A DNA stretch of 64,000 nt from Nilaparvata lugens. Its lineage: Eukaryota > Arthropoda > Insecta > Hemiptera > Delphacidae. How positions within the stretch are numbered: position 1 is the stretch's first letter; every line of letters starts with the position of its first letter. The notes beneath the pieces were generated by a model. The model was not told the DNA's origin. It did no database searches and was given only the letters and a program-made list of their open reading frames with translations. This document shows, one piece after another, positions 23,771 through 34,906 of this stretch. The stretch lies in NCBI RefSeq assembly GCF_014356525.2, contig NC_052506.1:15867872-15931871 (forward strand), in the 5' to 3' direction. Made by a program: the position numbers and the translations under genes.

Positions 23771-25321
23771 TTAATTATCCTCTAAATTGCATTGTTCTAC
23801 TTTGATGGTATTTAAAAGTCCAGTATTTGGCTTCCAGCTGCTAACAACCACCACCAAGTCGCCAGTTTCAATCATGCCGAGGTTCATGCCGTACTGCAAC
23901 GCAAAATTAAGACATCTCTCCAAATAGTCTTCCCAGTTGTTGCCGACGGGCTCTTCGAAAAGAACGGGGTTGAGTGACCGGTAGAAACGCATGTCACTGA
24001 TTGGTTTAGCACTGCTGCAGACGGCGATTACTGAGCACTGTGGACGCAGCTTGGACATGAGCTTCACCACTTTGCCGATGACCGGCACCGGCAGCGTCAC
24101 GATCGCACTCGCCTTGCATTGGATTGACGACTGCACCGCCATGTATGCCACTGCCGAATTGCCCTCCACCGACGACCTAAACAGCGACACGCTGTCATTG
24201 GAGATGCTCAGACAGGCGTCCGCCTCCAAACACATCTTATCTGTGTATTTGATCGATTCCAGCAAATACTGACAGTTCTCATTGGACAGCATGAGACAAT
24301 CTACACCCAGCATTATCAGATGCCCCAGATCACTCAAGTCGGTGAATTCAGGCACAGGAGATACAGTCATAGATGGTAGTATCGGGTCGAAACTTACAAA
24401 GGGCTTCCCAAGCTGGTTGCACACATCTAGCAGAGACTTGTGGTGGTAGAACACTGATTCTCTAGCAAACTCCACAGATAAATCCATCCTTGAAAGAACA
24501 ATACCGTCTGCAACCTGCAGTATCTCTTTCAAACGTTTCGCCCCAAATTTGTTCTCAACTTTAGCAAACACTAAAATTTCTCCAGTCATTTTGTAATCGA
24601 ACAACATCTGCTTTATTCTGACAATGGATTCAGCAGACATGGTGTACGAATTCATTATGCAATCCACTTTTTGGCTGATTGCAAACTCCAAATCAGAAAT
24701 GTCTTTTGGTGTGAAATCCAGTTTCTTCCTGAATATGCCCTGACCCTTGACATCTTTGTAGCTGCCCAACCAGCCTCCGTCAACAATGGTGCAGATGAGA
24801 TTGGGCTCGTCCACTCGGTCTACCACCAGCATTATGGAGCAGTTGTTAATGTACAACCTCACTCCTGGATCAACAACATTGGTCAGATCCTCATAATCTA
24901 TGTACAGAAATTTCGCATTACCTTTCATTTTGAATTTCTCGTCTGTTGTCAGGGTTATCACAGCTCCACTCTCCAGGAACACATGTCCATTCTCTAAAGC
25001 TCCCGTCTGTATTTCTGGGCCTTTTGTGTCAACTGCTATTGAAACGTGTACTAGAAACTTTGATTTGGCGCTCACATTTTTGGATGCTTCTCTCACGTTA
25101 TCAATTATTTTCTTGTAAATACTTTGATCGTGGAGAGAAAAGTCTATGCGTGCGATATCCATCCCTGCTAAGATCATATTTTCTATTTCGGAGACAGTGA
25201 AGTCTGGGTTGATGGTGCACATAATTTTTGCATGGCGCACTGAATTGTACATCATCTCAGGAAATAATTCGTTGTTGATTACGTTTGAACTCATTGAGCC
25301 AAACATTTTTCCATTCTCCAT
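23771..25321 (-). CDS. Divergent pyruvate-kinase-like protein, intronless
   Basis: A 516-residue single-exon frame spans a whole pyruvate kinase, the glycolytic enzyme that converts phosphoenolpyruvate and ADP to pyruvate and ATP. Recognisable landmarks are GMDIARIDFS (53-62), DTKGPEIQTG (98-107), FAKVEN (252-257, the Lys and Glu of the active site kept), SRMDLSVE (277-284, Asp kept) and MLSNEN (344-349), followed by a C-terminal domain. Several normally invariant positions differ: the N and the H-G of the RxNxSHG region, the second Arg of KGPEIRTG (Gln here), and the Thr of the ATQMLxSM segment (SFDPILPSM here). Activity may be reduced or lost. On the minus strand an acceptor-like TGTATTTCAG lies about 50 bases before the ATG, so a 5' UTR intron is possible. 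Insects commonly carry extra divergent, often testis-biased paralogues; that role is inference. Confidence 0.88.
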   Translation of the reverse strand: MENGKMFGSMSSNVINNELFPEMMYNSVRHAKIMCTINPDFTVSEIENMILAGMDIARIDFSLHDQSIYKKIIDNVREASKNVSAKSKFLVHVSIAVDTKGPEIQTGALENGHVFLESGAVITLTTDEKFKMKGNAKFLYIDYEDLTNVVDPGVRLYINNCSIMLVVDRVDEPNLICTIVDGGWLGSYKDVKGQGIFRKKLDFTPKDISDLEFAISQKVDCIMNSYTMSAESIVRIKQMLFDYKMTGEILVFAKVENKFGAKRLKEILQVADGIVLSRMDLSVEFARESVFYHHKSLLDVCNQLGKPFVSFDPILPSMTVSPVPEFTDLSDLGHLIMLGVDCLMLSNENCQYLLESIKYTDKMCLEADACLSISNDSVSLFRSSVEGNSAVAYMAVQSSIQCKASAIVTLPVPVIGKVVKLMSKLRPQCSVIAVCSSAKPISDMRFYRSLNPVLFEEPVGNNWEDYLERCLNFALQYGMNLGMIETGDLVVVVSSWKPNTGLLNTIKVEQCNLEDN

Positions 25322-25753
25322 TCTTCAGTGATTGTAAAATTCCGTATTCTTTAGTGATAAATGGTCACTCTGAAATACAAGCAGTAAGCGTTTTATTCTT
25401 ATGTTTAATCATTCAATGATATAGCTCAAATGTATACTCAAAATGAAAGAAATGAATAAATAATTCAATAAGTTTATAATAACTTTTTAATGAAAAATTA
25501 ATAAGAAGAGTAAAGTTTTATCCTATAAAAATTTAAAAACATCATTTTATTCCCAAAACAATCATTTAAAAAGGCTTGATAGATGGTGACCGTGGTGTTT
25601 GAAGACATTTTATCTTGAGTGCACCAGTACCACCTATCGATATTGAAATATTGATTTCAAATTGTATTAGTGGGTATTTATTTTATTTATTGGATAGAGT
25701 GAACATTATAACAATGGTATTTATACTATCAAAGATAAAACTGGATCTAATAC

Positions 25754-25884
25754 TGGGTTGCACAAAAGCCGGTTAAAATTTAATCATGATTAATTTCACG
25801 ACAACCAATCAAAGAAGGCGTTTTTGAAAAGACGGCTTCTCTGATTTGTTCTCGTGGAGTTAATGACGATTAAAATTTAACCGG
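25754..25884. mobile_element. GTTGCACAAAAGCCGGTTAA MITE, copy 1
   Basis: The left end GGTTGCACAAAAGCCGGTTA and the right end TTAAAATTTAACCGG form terminal inverted repeats around AACCAATCA/TGATTTGTT inner repeats. The same unit recurs at 28674-28818 and 29161-29296. Confidence 0.75.
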
Positions 25885-26562
25885 TAAGTTACTAGACCTA
25901 TTGATACTAGAAAAAATTAGAATAGGTACCTAAATAAAAACAAATTAAACCAGTTGTCTATCTAATAACTTATAACTGAAATTAAAATAAAATTTACTGG
26001 AACTCGATACGATCAGTGCAGCTTGGATGTTTGTTTTATTGTGTTCAGGCCTAATCATTCTGACAAACTAGGAATAGGCTAATATTAGCCTACTTTCTCT
26101 ACCTTAGCTGGATACCATAACCTCAACAACGAAAAATTTAAAACTTCAGTTTTTCACTATTATTGTAAGGTAGGCTACTTTCTATGCTCTACATATTAAT
26201 AATTTTTGAATTTCCAAGAAACCTCAACTAACCCCAAATCTGCTCTAGAATAAATTAATATCTTACGATGCAATCCAAATATTATGAAGCTATAATTTCA
26301 CGATTATTAAAATTACTATCAATCTTTTCTAACAAGATTATGTGATCCCACTGTGTAGAAAACAGCTGAAAAAAGATTTTCCATTTGTCACTTCCTCAAT
26401 TTAGGTTAGTTTTCATATATAATAGTGATTTTAATATAATTATGCAATAAATTTATTTAATTTTCGAAGCATTTGGAAAGTTTACAAGTATCTTTACTCC
26501 ATGGTTTGAGTTAGACTCTTGCAGTGTTAGTTTTTGAAAATTAGTTTTTTTATTATTTTCTT

Positions 26563-27757
26563 AAAAATCTGGTGTGGTGCACCCACACAACTTTCCTTGC
26601 CGAGTTACCGTTATGAAAATTGATCACCTGACGCTAGTGTTCACGTGCATATCAAGTCTACTATTCAAAGATCTGAACCAGCTGGTGACAGGACAATAAC
26701 GCTGGAGACACACGAGGTCTACTATCTCTTCATAGTGAATGATTTAATAGAATCAGCAGTTTGCAATTGAATAATCACATTTTCTGGAATTTTGGTAATA
26801 ATTTCGGAAAATCCAGAATTGAGCTGATAAATTTCGCCTGTATTTTTACTTTCCTTGCCTTATTACCATAGGTAAGGAAAGTATTGCTTTCCAAAAAAAT
26901 TAAGGTACCCTAATTTAATATTCTCCATATGTTTCATTACTTTCCTTGCCCTATTACCATAGGTAAGGGAAGTATTGCTTTCCGAAAAAAATTAAGGTAC
27001 TCCAATTTCTAAATTTCTATACGTTTCAAGGTCCCCTGAGTCCAAAAAAGTGGTTTTTGGGTATTGGTCTGTGTGTGTGTGTGTGTGTGTATGAGTGTAT
27101 GTGCGTCTGTGTACACGATATCTCATCTCCCAATTAACGGAACGACTTGAAATTTGAAACTTAAGGTCCTTACACTATAAGGATCCGACACGAACAATTT
27201 CGATCAAATGCAATTCAAGATGGCGGCTAAAATGGCAAAAATGTTGTCAAAAACAGGGTTTTTCGCGATTTTCTCGAAAACGGCTCCAACGATTTCGATC
27301 AATTTTATACCTAAAATAATCATTGATAAGCTCTATCAACTGCCACAAGTCTTATATCTGCAAAACTTTTAGGAGCTCCGCCTCATCTATGCAAGGTTTG
27401 ATTTTAGATTCCCAATTATCAGGCTTCTGATACAATTTAAACAAAAAAAAGTGAGAAAAAGATTGAGCATAAAAATCTCTACAATTAATGTTCAGTAACA
27501 TTTTCACCTAAAATTGAAAATAAGCTCGAAATTGGAGAAAATGTGATTATCCAATTATTGCAAACTGTTGGCAACTGTTGATTCTATCAAATGATTCACT
27601 ATGAAGAGATAGCAAACCTCATGTGTGTCTCCAGCGTTATTGCCCTGTCACCAGCTGGCTCAAATCTTTGAATAGTAGACTTGAGATGCGCGTGTACACT
27701 AGCGTCAGGTGATCAATTTTCATAACGGCAAGGAAAGTTGTGTGAGACCAGATTTTT
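26563..27757. mobile_element. Large foldback element with about 200-bp arms
   Basis: The left arm (26563 to about 26790) and right arm (about 27540-27757) are imperfect inverted repeats sharing AACTTTCCTTGCCG, GAAAATTGATCACCTGACGC, TACTATTCAAAGAT, CAGCTGGTGACAGG and CACTATGAAGAGATAG or their complements. Inside lie two tandem copies of a unit with CTATTACCATAGGTAAGG (26847-26935 and 26938-27010), a (TG)n run at 27070-27092, and a non-coding block with TTTTCGCGATTTTCTCGAAA. There is no protein-coding frame. Confidence 0.75.
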
Positions 27758-28673
27758 GAAGTTCATAACGCTATTCTGCTCATCATTGCCATTACAACAG
27801 TGATTTTCAACCGTATTTAAAATTTAAAGTACCGTTCGTACCTCGACTGTTCGTTCAAAAGTGTTATTTCGGCAAAAAGTAGGCTACTGTTGAAACCTCG
27901 TTACCCAATGTTCATGCATGTAGTCAAAGATTCTACTGCATTGAGTAGAATAGTAGATTGCACCAGTTTCACTTCTGCTCACTTCGAATGGGAATGATTC
28001 TATGGAAGGAAACTTTTATTTGTTGAGATGTTGAACAGTTGATACCTGCTGCAGCCGGAAATCCCCCGAGGGCTCTCGACCCGGACCCTTATCAGTCTGT
28101 CAGAGGCCTTTTTCGTTGTCACTGCTCGCTATGGGATTTGAGAAGCGAACCAACATCGAAAGGTAACCTAGTATCGTGTAACACGATTTCGGGCGAGGGA
28201 AATTTCAAGGTCAAGTCCTTGGTGAATTGTGAGAAGCAACTCACTGAAACTTCTAGAACATTCCTCTGTTTAGAAACTTGAAATAAGCGAATACGATGAA
28301 CCTATAATCTTAACTTACTGATGCTTTTTAAATCTTGGGTGAACTGACGAAAGGCCAAAAGGATGACTCTTCTTCAATCGAGATCTTATTTAGCATTTGA
28401 TATAAATAACGTTTGACAATAAATGCGTTGGAAATAATAAACGACGAATTAGTAATAAAATGTGAAGATTGACTCGTCATTTGAGAGCATCAGAGAAGAC
28501 ATACTTAGTTGTTAAGTTTATATCAATTTATTCCAAGAGCTTTTCTCGCTTTTTTAAATTTAACTCGAGATGGCTTCAAAAAGGTATATTTTTTAACGAT
28601 TTTCAGCGTTGTGCATTTCTCATGGTAATGATACCAGTATGGTTCTACCAGTATATTTATACTCATAGTGCCA

Positions 28674-28818
28674 GTGCACATCAAAAGCCGGTTGAATTTT
28701 AACCGTGATTAATTCCACGAGAACCAATCAGAGAATCCGTCTTATCAAAAAGGCCTTCTCTGATTGGTTCTATTGAAATTAATCAGGGTTAAAATTTAAC
28801 CGGATTTTGTGCAACCGG
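28674..28818. mobile_element. GTTGCACAAAAGCCGGTTAA MITE, copy 2
   Basis: The ends AAAAGCCGGTTGAATTTTAA and TTAACCGGATTTTGTGCAAC are inverted repeats, with inner AGAACCAATCAGAGAA and TTCTCTGATTGGTTCT also inverted. The left tip is worn (GTGCACATC). Confidence 0.75.
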
Positions 28819-29160
28819 GCGACAGTCTCCCTGATTTTCCCATTTATTTCAGCACTTTTGCTCGTTCAACTGAAAAACTTTTAACCTGAATCCATTCCAT
28901 AAAAACGTAACAAAATGGAACATTGCAATATAATTAGTGATTATTTCATCTCATTTCCTGATAAATTCGTATATTTTTTACGATTTTTTTATTGCCATTG
29001 ACAATATGCTTACTGAACGCAGCTGTGGAACATAGGGTAATTCGATAGTTTCGCACCACAAACACTTTCAAATGGACGGTTTTTCTCTGGGATTAGATAC
29101 ATATATTTCTTTCTATTACTACATTGGCCATTATAATTGGGCATTAGTAGAATACTTGGG

Positions 29161-29296
29161 CCTGGTTGCACAAAAGCCGGTTAAATTTTAATCGTGAATA
29201 ATCCCACGAGAACCAATCAGAGAAGCCGTCTTATCAAAAAGACGTTCTCGTGGAATTAATCACGATTAAAATTTAACCGGCTTTTGTGCAACCGGC
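29161..29296. mobile_element. GTTGCACAAAAGCCGGTTAA MITE, copy 3
   Basis: This is the best-preserved copy: GGTTGCACAAAAGCCGGTTA on the left and its complement ending GTGCAACCGG on the right, with inner CCACGAGAACCAATCAGAGA. It is about 136 bp long and non-coding. Confidence 0.8.
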
Positions 29297-29413
29297 ACTT
29301 AATACTTTTTAATTATTACTGAGCGAAACTGCTCCATCGCCAATCTTAGTTTTCATTGTTACTCTATTGTTTATAAATTTGTAATACGTATTCCAACTAA
29401 GTACATTATTAAG

Positions 29414-29520
29414 GCGATCACACACAGCAACAGACAGAAGGAGGAAAAATCTGCTCATGTCTACATATGAAGACATTTGATTTTTTCCTTCTGCTGCTGT
29501 GTGCCTGTGTGAGTTCGGCT
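29414..29520. repeat. Foldback repeat
   Basis: CACACACAGCAACAGACAGA followed by AGGAGGAAAAATC on the left pairs with GATTTTTTCCTTCTGCTGCT and GTGTG on the right, with a loop of about 30 bp. It is a short inverted-repeat element of unknown family. Confidence 0.5.
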
Positions 29521-29829
29521 TTTAGTATGATATGAAGAGAGATATAGATAAATACTTCTATATTGCTTTGCTGTAGATAAACGCTGTACACGTAAAGGTA
29601 CGTTTTCGTTTATGCATAAATTTGCGCAGTCCACGAGGACGAGCATTGTTGACATTCATATTGTCCAAATTTCAAGTGTGCTAAAACAGCTGATGAAATA
29701 ACTTTTCATTATTTGTGTTTATTATTCAAGAAGCAAACATTTCTAATAATATCAACATATTGCTATTCAAAAGTATAAAAAAGTATAAACTCAATCTCCC
29801 CCATTAAAACATTATTGAACATAATTTTG

Positions 29830-30530
29830 AGGTTATTTAGACAAATTTAAATCTACCCAACTTGAGATCCTCACCCAGTCGTCGTCGACGACGGCATTTA
29901 CGCACAAACGAAAACCCAGTTTTAGAGTATATCGAGTAGACCTTTGACGAACGCCATTTTCGTTGCTGAAAATTTTCCGAAATGTAAGCGCGGCTACTAC
30001 TGCGGGGGTTGACAGAGAGGGAACGGAAAATTGAAATGGAAGGGGAGTAATGGGAAGAGGGATGGAAAGGAGCGTGGGTCGTGGGGTTGTTTCGATTCGA
30101 CAGGAGACAAGATGGCGGGATCCAGGATGCACCCGAATGCAGCAAGGGGAGTGGCCCAGGCCCAGTGCAGGGAGATCCCCCTGCCATCGATAGGATAGAC
30201 CAGCTGCACTGCGTGACGCCTAAAAAATGTATTCACACACAGCAGACGTCCACTAAATACACCCAAGCCTTGCATCTTATTAATGACGACGCTGCATCTA
30301 ATGACGACTTTCATTCGAAAGGGGCACGAGCCCACCTTTGTTTGCACGCATGCGGCCCACCCCATCCCGACCCAACTATAGTATTTTTCCGAAAACTCTT
30401 TATTTCGAAATTCACGTCACGATCGCTGTGCCTTCTATTGTCAACAGCTAGCGCCTGCCTATCTCCAGCACTATCCAAACCTAAGATAATGTACGAGAAC
30501 AGAATCATCAAAACTACCCGAATTTAGAAT
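29830..30530. other. Locally GC-rich block, no gene recognised
   Basis: The base composition is clearly richer in GC and CpG than the surroundings. Overlapping open frames occur on both strands, as composition alone would produce, and none resembles a known family. A promoter or CpG island of a neighbouring transcript is possible. Just downstream an ATG at 30661 in good context is followed within 33 bases by a GTGAGT donor. Confidence 0.35.
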
Positions 30531-30696
30531 ATTTTAAGTGAAGAACAAAAATTATCCAATATTATCCTGCTATTTAAATCATGTACAATCAATTTATCCG
30601 TCCTTCAAAATTAGTGTATTCGAATGCAATAAAAATTCTTCAATGTTTACAACCAAGAAGATGGCGGAACTGCCGAAAGATCTCGTTGTCCAGTGA

Positions 30697-30763
30697 GTGA
30701 TTAATTCATTTATTGTAAAATATCTGACTGCTAGTCGTTTTTTCTAAAAGCAAAAAGTGATGC
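30697..30763. repeat. Short dispersed repeat, copy 2
   Basis: Matches 12898-12965 in the same orientation: TTCATTTATTGTAAAA, TCTGACTGCTAGTCGTT, AGCAAAAAGTGAT. Confidence 0.55.
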
Positions 30764-32360
30764 AATAAAAATCTCGACATAATCTTTTATCATAGGGAAA
30801 GTTCTGTATTTCGAAGGAGGCTGAAAATATTGGTTAATCTGGTGTATTGGTCTATTCACATGATATATGCAGTACAGTTGATTTGTTAATGGAGAATACT
30901 ACATAATGTCACTACACTATCAATCATTGTTAAATCGCATTCACATTCATGAGTTCATACTAGTCTAACCCATTGCTTTGAGATGATGTAGCAGAAAATG
31001 AACTAGTCTCTCAAGGGAATATTCAAGGAACAATTTTGTGAATTTTCTGCAAGAATTAATAGACCTATCGTACTGTATAAGTAACACTTGTAACATTGTA
31101 TTATCGAATTGAATGATTTTCTAATTTATTGAATGATAATGAAGCTACTCTTTATTCTAAATTATTTCATATTAAGTAGAAGAAATTGAGAACGGAATTA
31201 AACAAGCAGAAAAAATAAAGTATGAGTGAATAAGAAGAATGAGAATAACAATGTTAGCTTTTAATTAGTTCATTATTATACTCTTCAATTACAAAACGAT
31301 CATTCAAATTAATTAAGATCGGGTAGATTCCAGTAATCAAAGATAATCAAACAATTAGTTGGTAAACGACTTGAGAAGTTTGTAATATGAACCATCACCC
31401 CTTTTCCTTAAATTATTTTTCGTGATTGTCTTGTACAAGGATGCAGCAATTTGTTTTGAAAATAGTTGAAATCTTCATTGGTGTATTCAAAGTCTGACAA
31501 TAGTGCTCAAATCTCGACGCCTGGTGCCTGGTACCCTGGCTACCCTTGCACCAACCATATTCAATTGATCGATAGATGAGCTTATTTATTAAAGAAATAG
31601 TAAAATAAATATCAACAGTTAATTTCTATGATTTACGAATTAGAACAAATTGAAATCAGTTGAGCCATGCTCCGAACAGTAGTTTCTGTGCTTCAATACT
31701 ATAAAAAACTGATTTTTATATCAGTTTTTGAAATTTATTAAAAATATTTTGAATGACAAACATGACTATGGTCTCATTTTGCAGATAGGATCACATTCGA
31801 ATGCTGAATGCTGAATGTGCTTTGACTGTCATCAAAAGCGACTTGACTGTTTCAAATATGAACGCAAAAACTATTCTACAAGGGAACGAAATTCCAGTAA
31901 ACGCAAAATCTATTCTACAAGACAAAAAAATCCCAGTTCTATAAGTTGGAGTGGAAGACAAATTTACTTTAGTTTTGATCCAAGTCACATCAAGGAATTT
32001 ACTTGGATGTTTCATATGATTTTCCACTTCCACTCCAACTACTGTGCAACGGTTTTTCAGAAGTCGAGCATACAAAATTATACTACCAATTCTTTGGAAA
32101 GTAATTATTATCTGGTATTATTTTTACAAATCAATAAAGATAATTGATTTCAATGAATTCAAAGTTCAATCTATTCTCGTACAACATAAATGAATTTCCA
32201 ACCAATTTGAAGCCATCATCAGCTTCTTGAATAATGTGATGTGTTTTACACTTTATATGGAGTATGAGCTTCCTTCAAATAATCATGGCTTTTCCTTATG
32301 GTTCTACTTCTTTGTTTGTGGATACATTAACTTCTCAATTTCATATTGATTTCTGAATTA

Positions 32361-32597
32361 TCTATACTATAATAAAGGAGAGAACTGGCTTATACACATA
32401 CGGGATAGGAGAATCATGTTTGACTCATCATCACGACTGAAGTACTGGACTGATTAAATTGAAAATTTGCATAAATATGCTTAATTAAACGAGTTTGGTT
32501 ATAGGCCTATTTTCAATTTTCCAAGATTTCATTACGTCGAGTTTTCAGTTAGTAAAGTTTTGAAATAGACCCTTGCGGAGCACGGGTTACTTGCTAG
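32361..32597 (+). mobile_element. Probable non-autonomous Helitron
   Basis: The element begins with TC (TCTATACTATAATAAAGGAG) after an A and ends with CTAG before a T, matching Helitron insertion between A and T. Just before the end a small hairpin is visible: ACCC-tt-GC, GGA, GC-ac-GGGT, then about 10 bases to CTAG. It is 237 bp long with no coding capacity and no inverted termini. The combination fits the 5'-TC / hairpin-CTRR-3' rule; without other copies to compare, it remains a structural inference. Confidence 0.55.
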
Positions 32598-32837
32598 TCT
32601 AGAATCAACTGAAATAATCTCGGCAGGAGATGATCCCGTATTGAAACGTATAGAATGTTTCGTAACATTATAAGCGTCGCGAATCTTACGTAAGTTAGAA
32701 GGCAGGTTTACAGATCAGATACGGTACTCGAACTTTGAATTCAAAACTTCTCAGATGTTTAGTAAATATTGAAAATGAATTTTATTTCCGATGAGAACAA
32801 TAAAAGTGAGAATGAGTGATGAAAATGTGGTGATGGA

Positions 32838-33276
32838 GTGGAATCTGTTGCCATGTTGACCGGAGACGGGACCGATCCCGTCGGTCTTAGCTACAAAAAA
32901 CGTCTCAAGCTTTCTCAATCCTCACGTACGGGAAGGGACCGAAGGAAGCCTGTTCTTGAGCAGGTAGAAAATGTCCTAGAAAATTCCATAGCAGCGTTCC
33001 GGACCATTCATCACCCGTTTGAAAAGCTTTAAACTCTCACAGTGTTTCTTTCACAGCGGGCCAGATGAGAACACTCCCAGTACATTTTTCAAAAACAGCA
33101 ATAGAAGACTGTACACTGTAGGTGGTGGAAGTGGGAGACCATTTCAAAAACTCACAAAAGATCTTTCAAGCTCTCCAAATTCTAAATGGGAAGATAAAAA
33201 GGAGAAACACATCCTTATCCTTCAGAAAAGGTTGAAATGTGCAGTGAAGGATTTGTATAATTACTGCACTAATTAG
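32838..33276 (+). other. Coding-like region in two frames, unrecognised
   Basis: An ATG frame at 32838-33032 (64 residues, rich in Lys, Arg and Ser) ends just as a second frame opens (33019-33276, 85 residues, ending KDLYNYCTN-stop). Both have more balanced composition than the surrounding AT-rich DNA. An acceptor-like TTTCTTTCACAG ends at 33055. They may be exons of one gene, one frameshifted gene, or chance. I recognise no domain. Confidence 0.25.
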
Positions 33277-33614
33277 AAGCTGAAACTCGTATGATATAAC
33301 TTAATAGATAGTTATTCCACTGAGCTCATACTAAAAACTGTACTAGTATGATTACTATTTTGCTAAACTTCACTGGAGATTGTGGGCGTCTCTTCTCTAT
33401 GCGTCTTCAGCTTTACAAATCGATCTCACTAAATTGTTCATGCTTATCGATAATAACAATTTTTTTGTTGATATTTTTTGCTAATAAAACCAATCATTGT
33501 ATCTCTATCCATTTTTATTCGGACTTGCATTCATTGGAAAGATGTTCATAAGTCATGTGATAAAGCATTTTTCTGTGAATTTTATTAGATGAAGATTTTT
33601 GAACTCATAAAAGG

Positions 33615-33881
33615 ACTTTGTTGTAGTTCAGACACTGTGTTACTTGTAAATATTTGAAAAAAACACTTACTTTTCTTGGAGTATTGAGGAATGCATTTCA
33701 CCCCTGAAGAGGAGCTTCATCAGAGGATCAGCTTCATCAGGATCATCAGAGATCAGATTCATCAGGATCAGCTTCATCAAGCTCCTCCTCAGGAGTGAAA
33801 TGCATTCCTCAATACTCAAAGAAAAGTAAGTGTTTTTTTCAAATATTTACAAGTAACCCAGTGTCTGAACTACAACAAAGT
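33615..33881. mobile_element. Foldback element with TTCATCAGGATCAG loop repeats
   Basis: The arms of about 100 bp are inverted: ACTTTGTTGTAGTTCAGACA, AATATTTGAAAAAAACACTT and TATTGAGGAATGCATTTCAC on the left have their complements on the right. The central region is built of repeats of TTCATCAGGATCA. A worn partial relative lies at about 38870-38935 (CTCCTCAGCAGGAGTAAAAT). Confidence 0.7.
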
Positions 33882-34671
33882 TATTATAGTGTTTCGTCAT
33901 GGAAAGCAACATTAATTTCATAAAAGGAGTTCTATTGAAAAAATACTCTGTTAAAAATTGAGACTATTGAAAATTGAATAAACCATACAGTAATTACTTT
34001 CGAAATTTTCGATACCTTATTCTATGTATTTTCACGATAGCTACTTGTTGAATACAAATATTTCCCCTATTACGCATTTATGCCGTGGTGAAGCTTCAGA
34101 ACTGCTGGAGGAAAACTGCAAGAAATTGTACAAAATTAATGTTTCTGAGAAGTGATACTCCACATGTATAGATTATCCAAGTCCATGAAGTAAGTCCGTA
34201 AATTGATTCAAAATCCAAACTGATTGATTTCAACAATTCAATTTGTTGTTGATACCGACAAAATTCTAGAAGGTGTGATGTGGAACTTTCCCATAATTGA
34301 GGAAGTCTACTATAATATCAATTCTCTCAATTGATTTTAGTATATTCTCAGTGATTTTGATCATTCTCACTCTCTCTTTACACGATACAATAGAGTTTTC
34401 TGACCTTGAAATTTTTTAATGATCTTCATTTTTCAAGTATATCATTCAAAACTGTTAATGCTTAATGCTTTCCCAGCAGATTATTGGTCATTTTCTATAG
34501 TCCATTGTGCATTATTTTCTTTCAGAACAACAATATTTCAATGATTGCTTTGATATTAATATAATATGAAACATATTTTTCTTTCAATATACTCACTCAA
34601 CATTTGAATATGAAATAAATACAAACAATTTGAATAAAAATATACATACAAAATTCCTAGAGAAAGAAGAA

Positions 34672-34906
34672 ATTATACTCTGTCCAAATTCGCATGAGCT
34701 CTGAAGGATTAAGCCGACCCTCCTACTACTCACACACACACAAGTGCAGTTTCCTTATGTGTGTGTGGGTAAAGGGACGGTCTGTCTACCTGTATACTAT
34801 GTAGTATATCAATTGCGCAGGTAGGCCGGGCGTGTGTGCATGCGCGTGGGGGAGCGAGGGTCGGCTTAATCTTTCAGCGCTCATGCGAATTTGGACAGAG
34901 TATAAT
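34672..34906. mobile_element. TIR element with GC-rich core
   Basis: ATTATACTCTGTCCAAATTC and GCATGAGC, then GATTAAGCCGACCCTCC on the left are repeated inverted at the right end, giving arms of about 55 bp. The core has CA and GT dinucleotide runs and the GC-rich GGCCGGGCGTGTGTGCATGC. It is a 235-bp non-coding MITE-like unit. Confidence 0.7.

Noticed and set aside
24671..25331. Plus-strand frames opposite the pyruvate-kinase-like gene
   Set aside because: They are shadows of the clearly coding minus strand.
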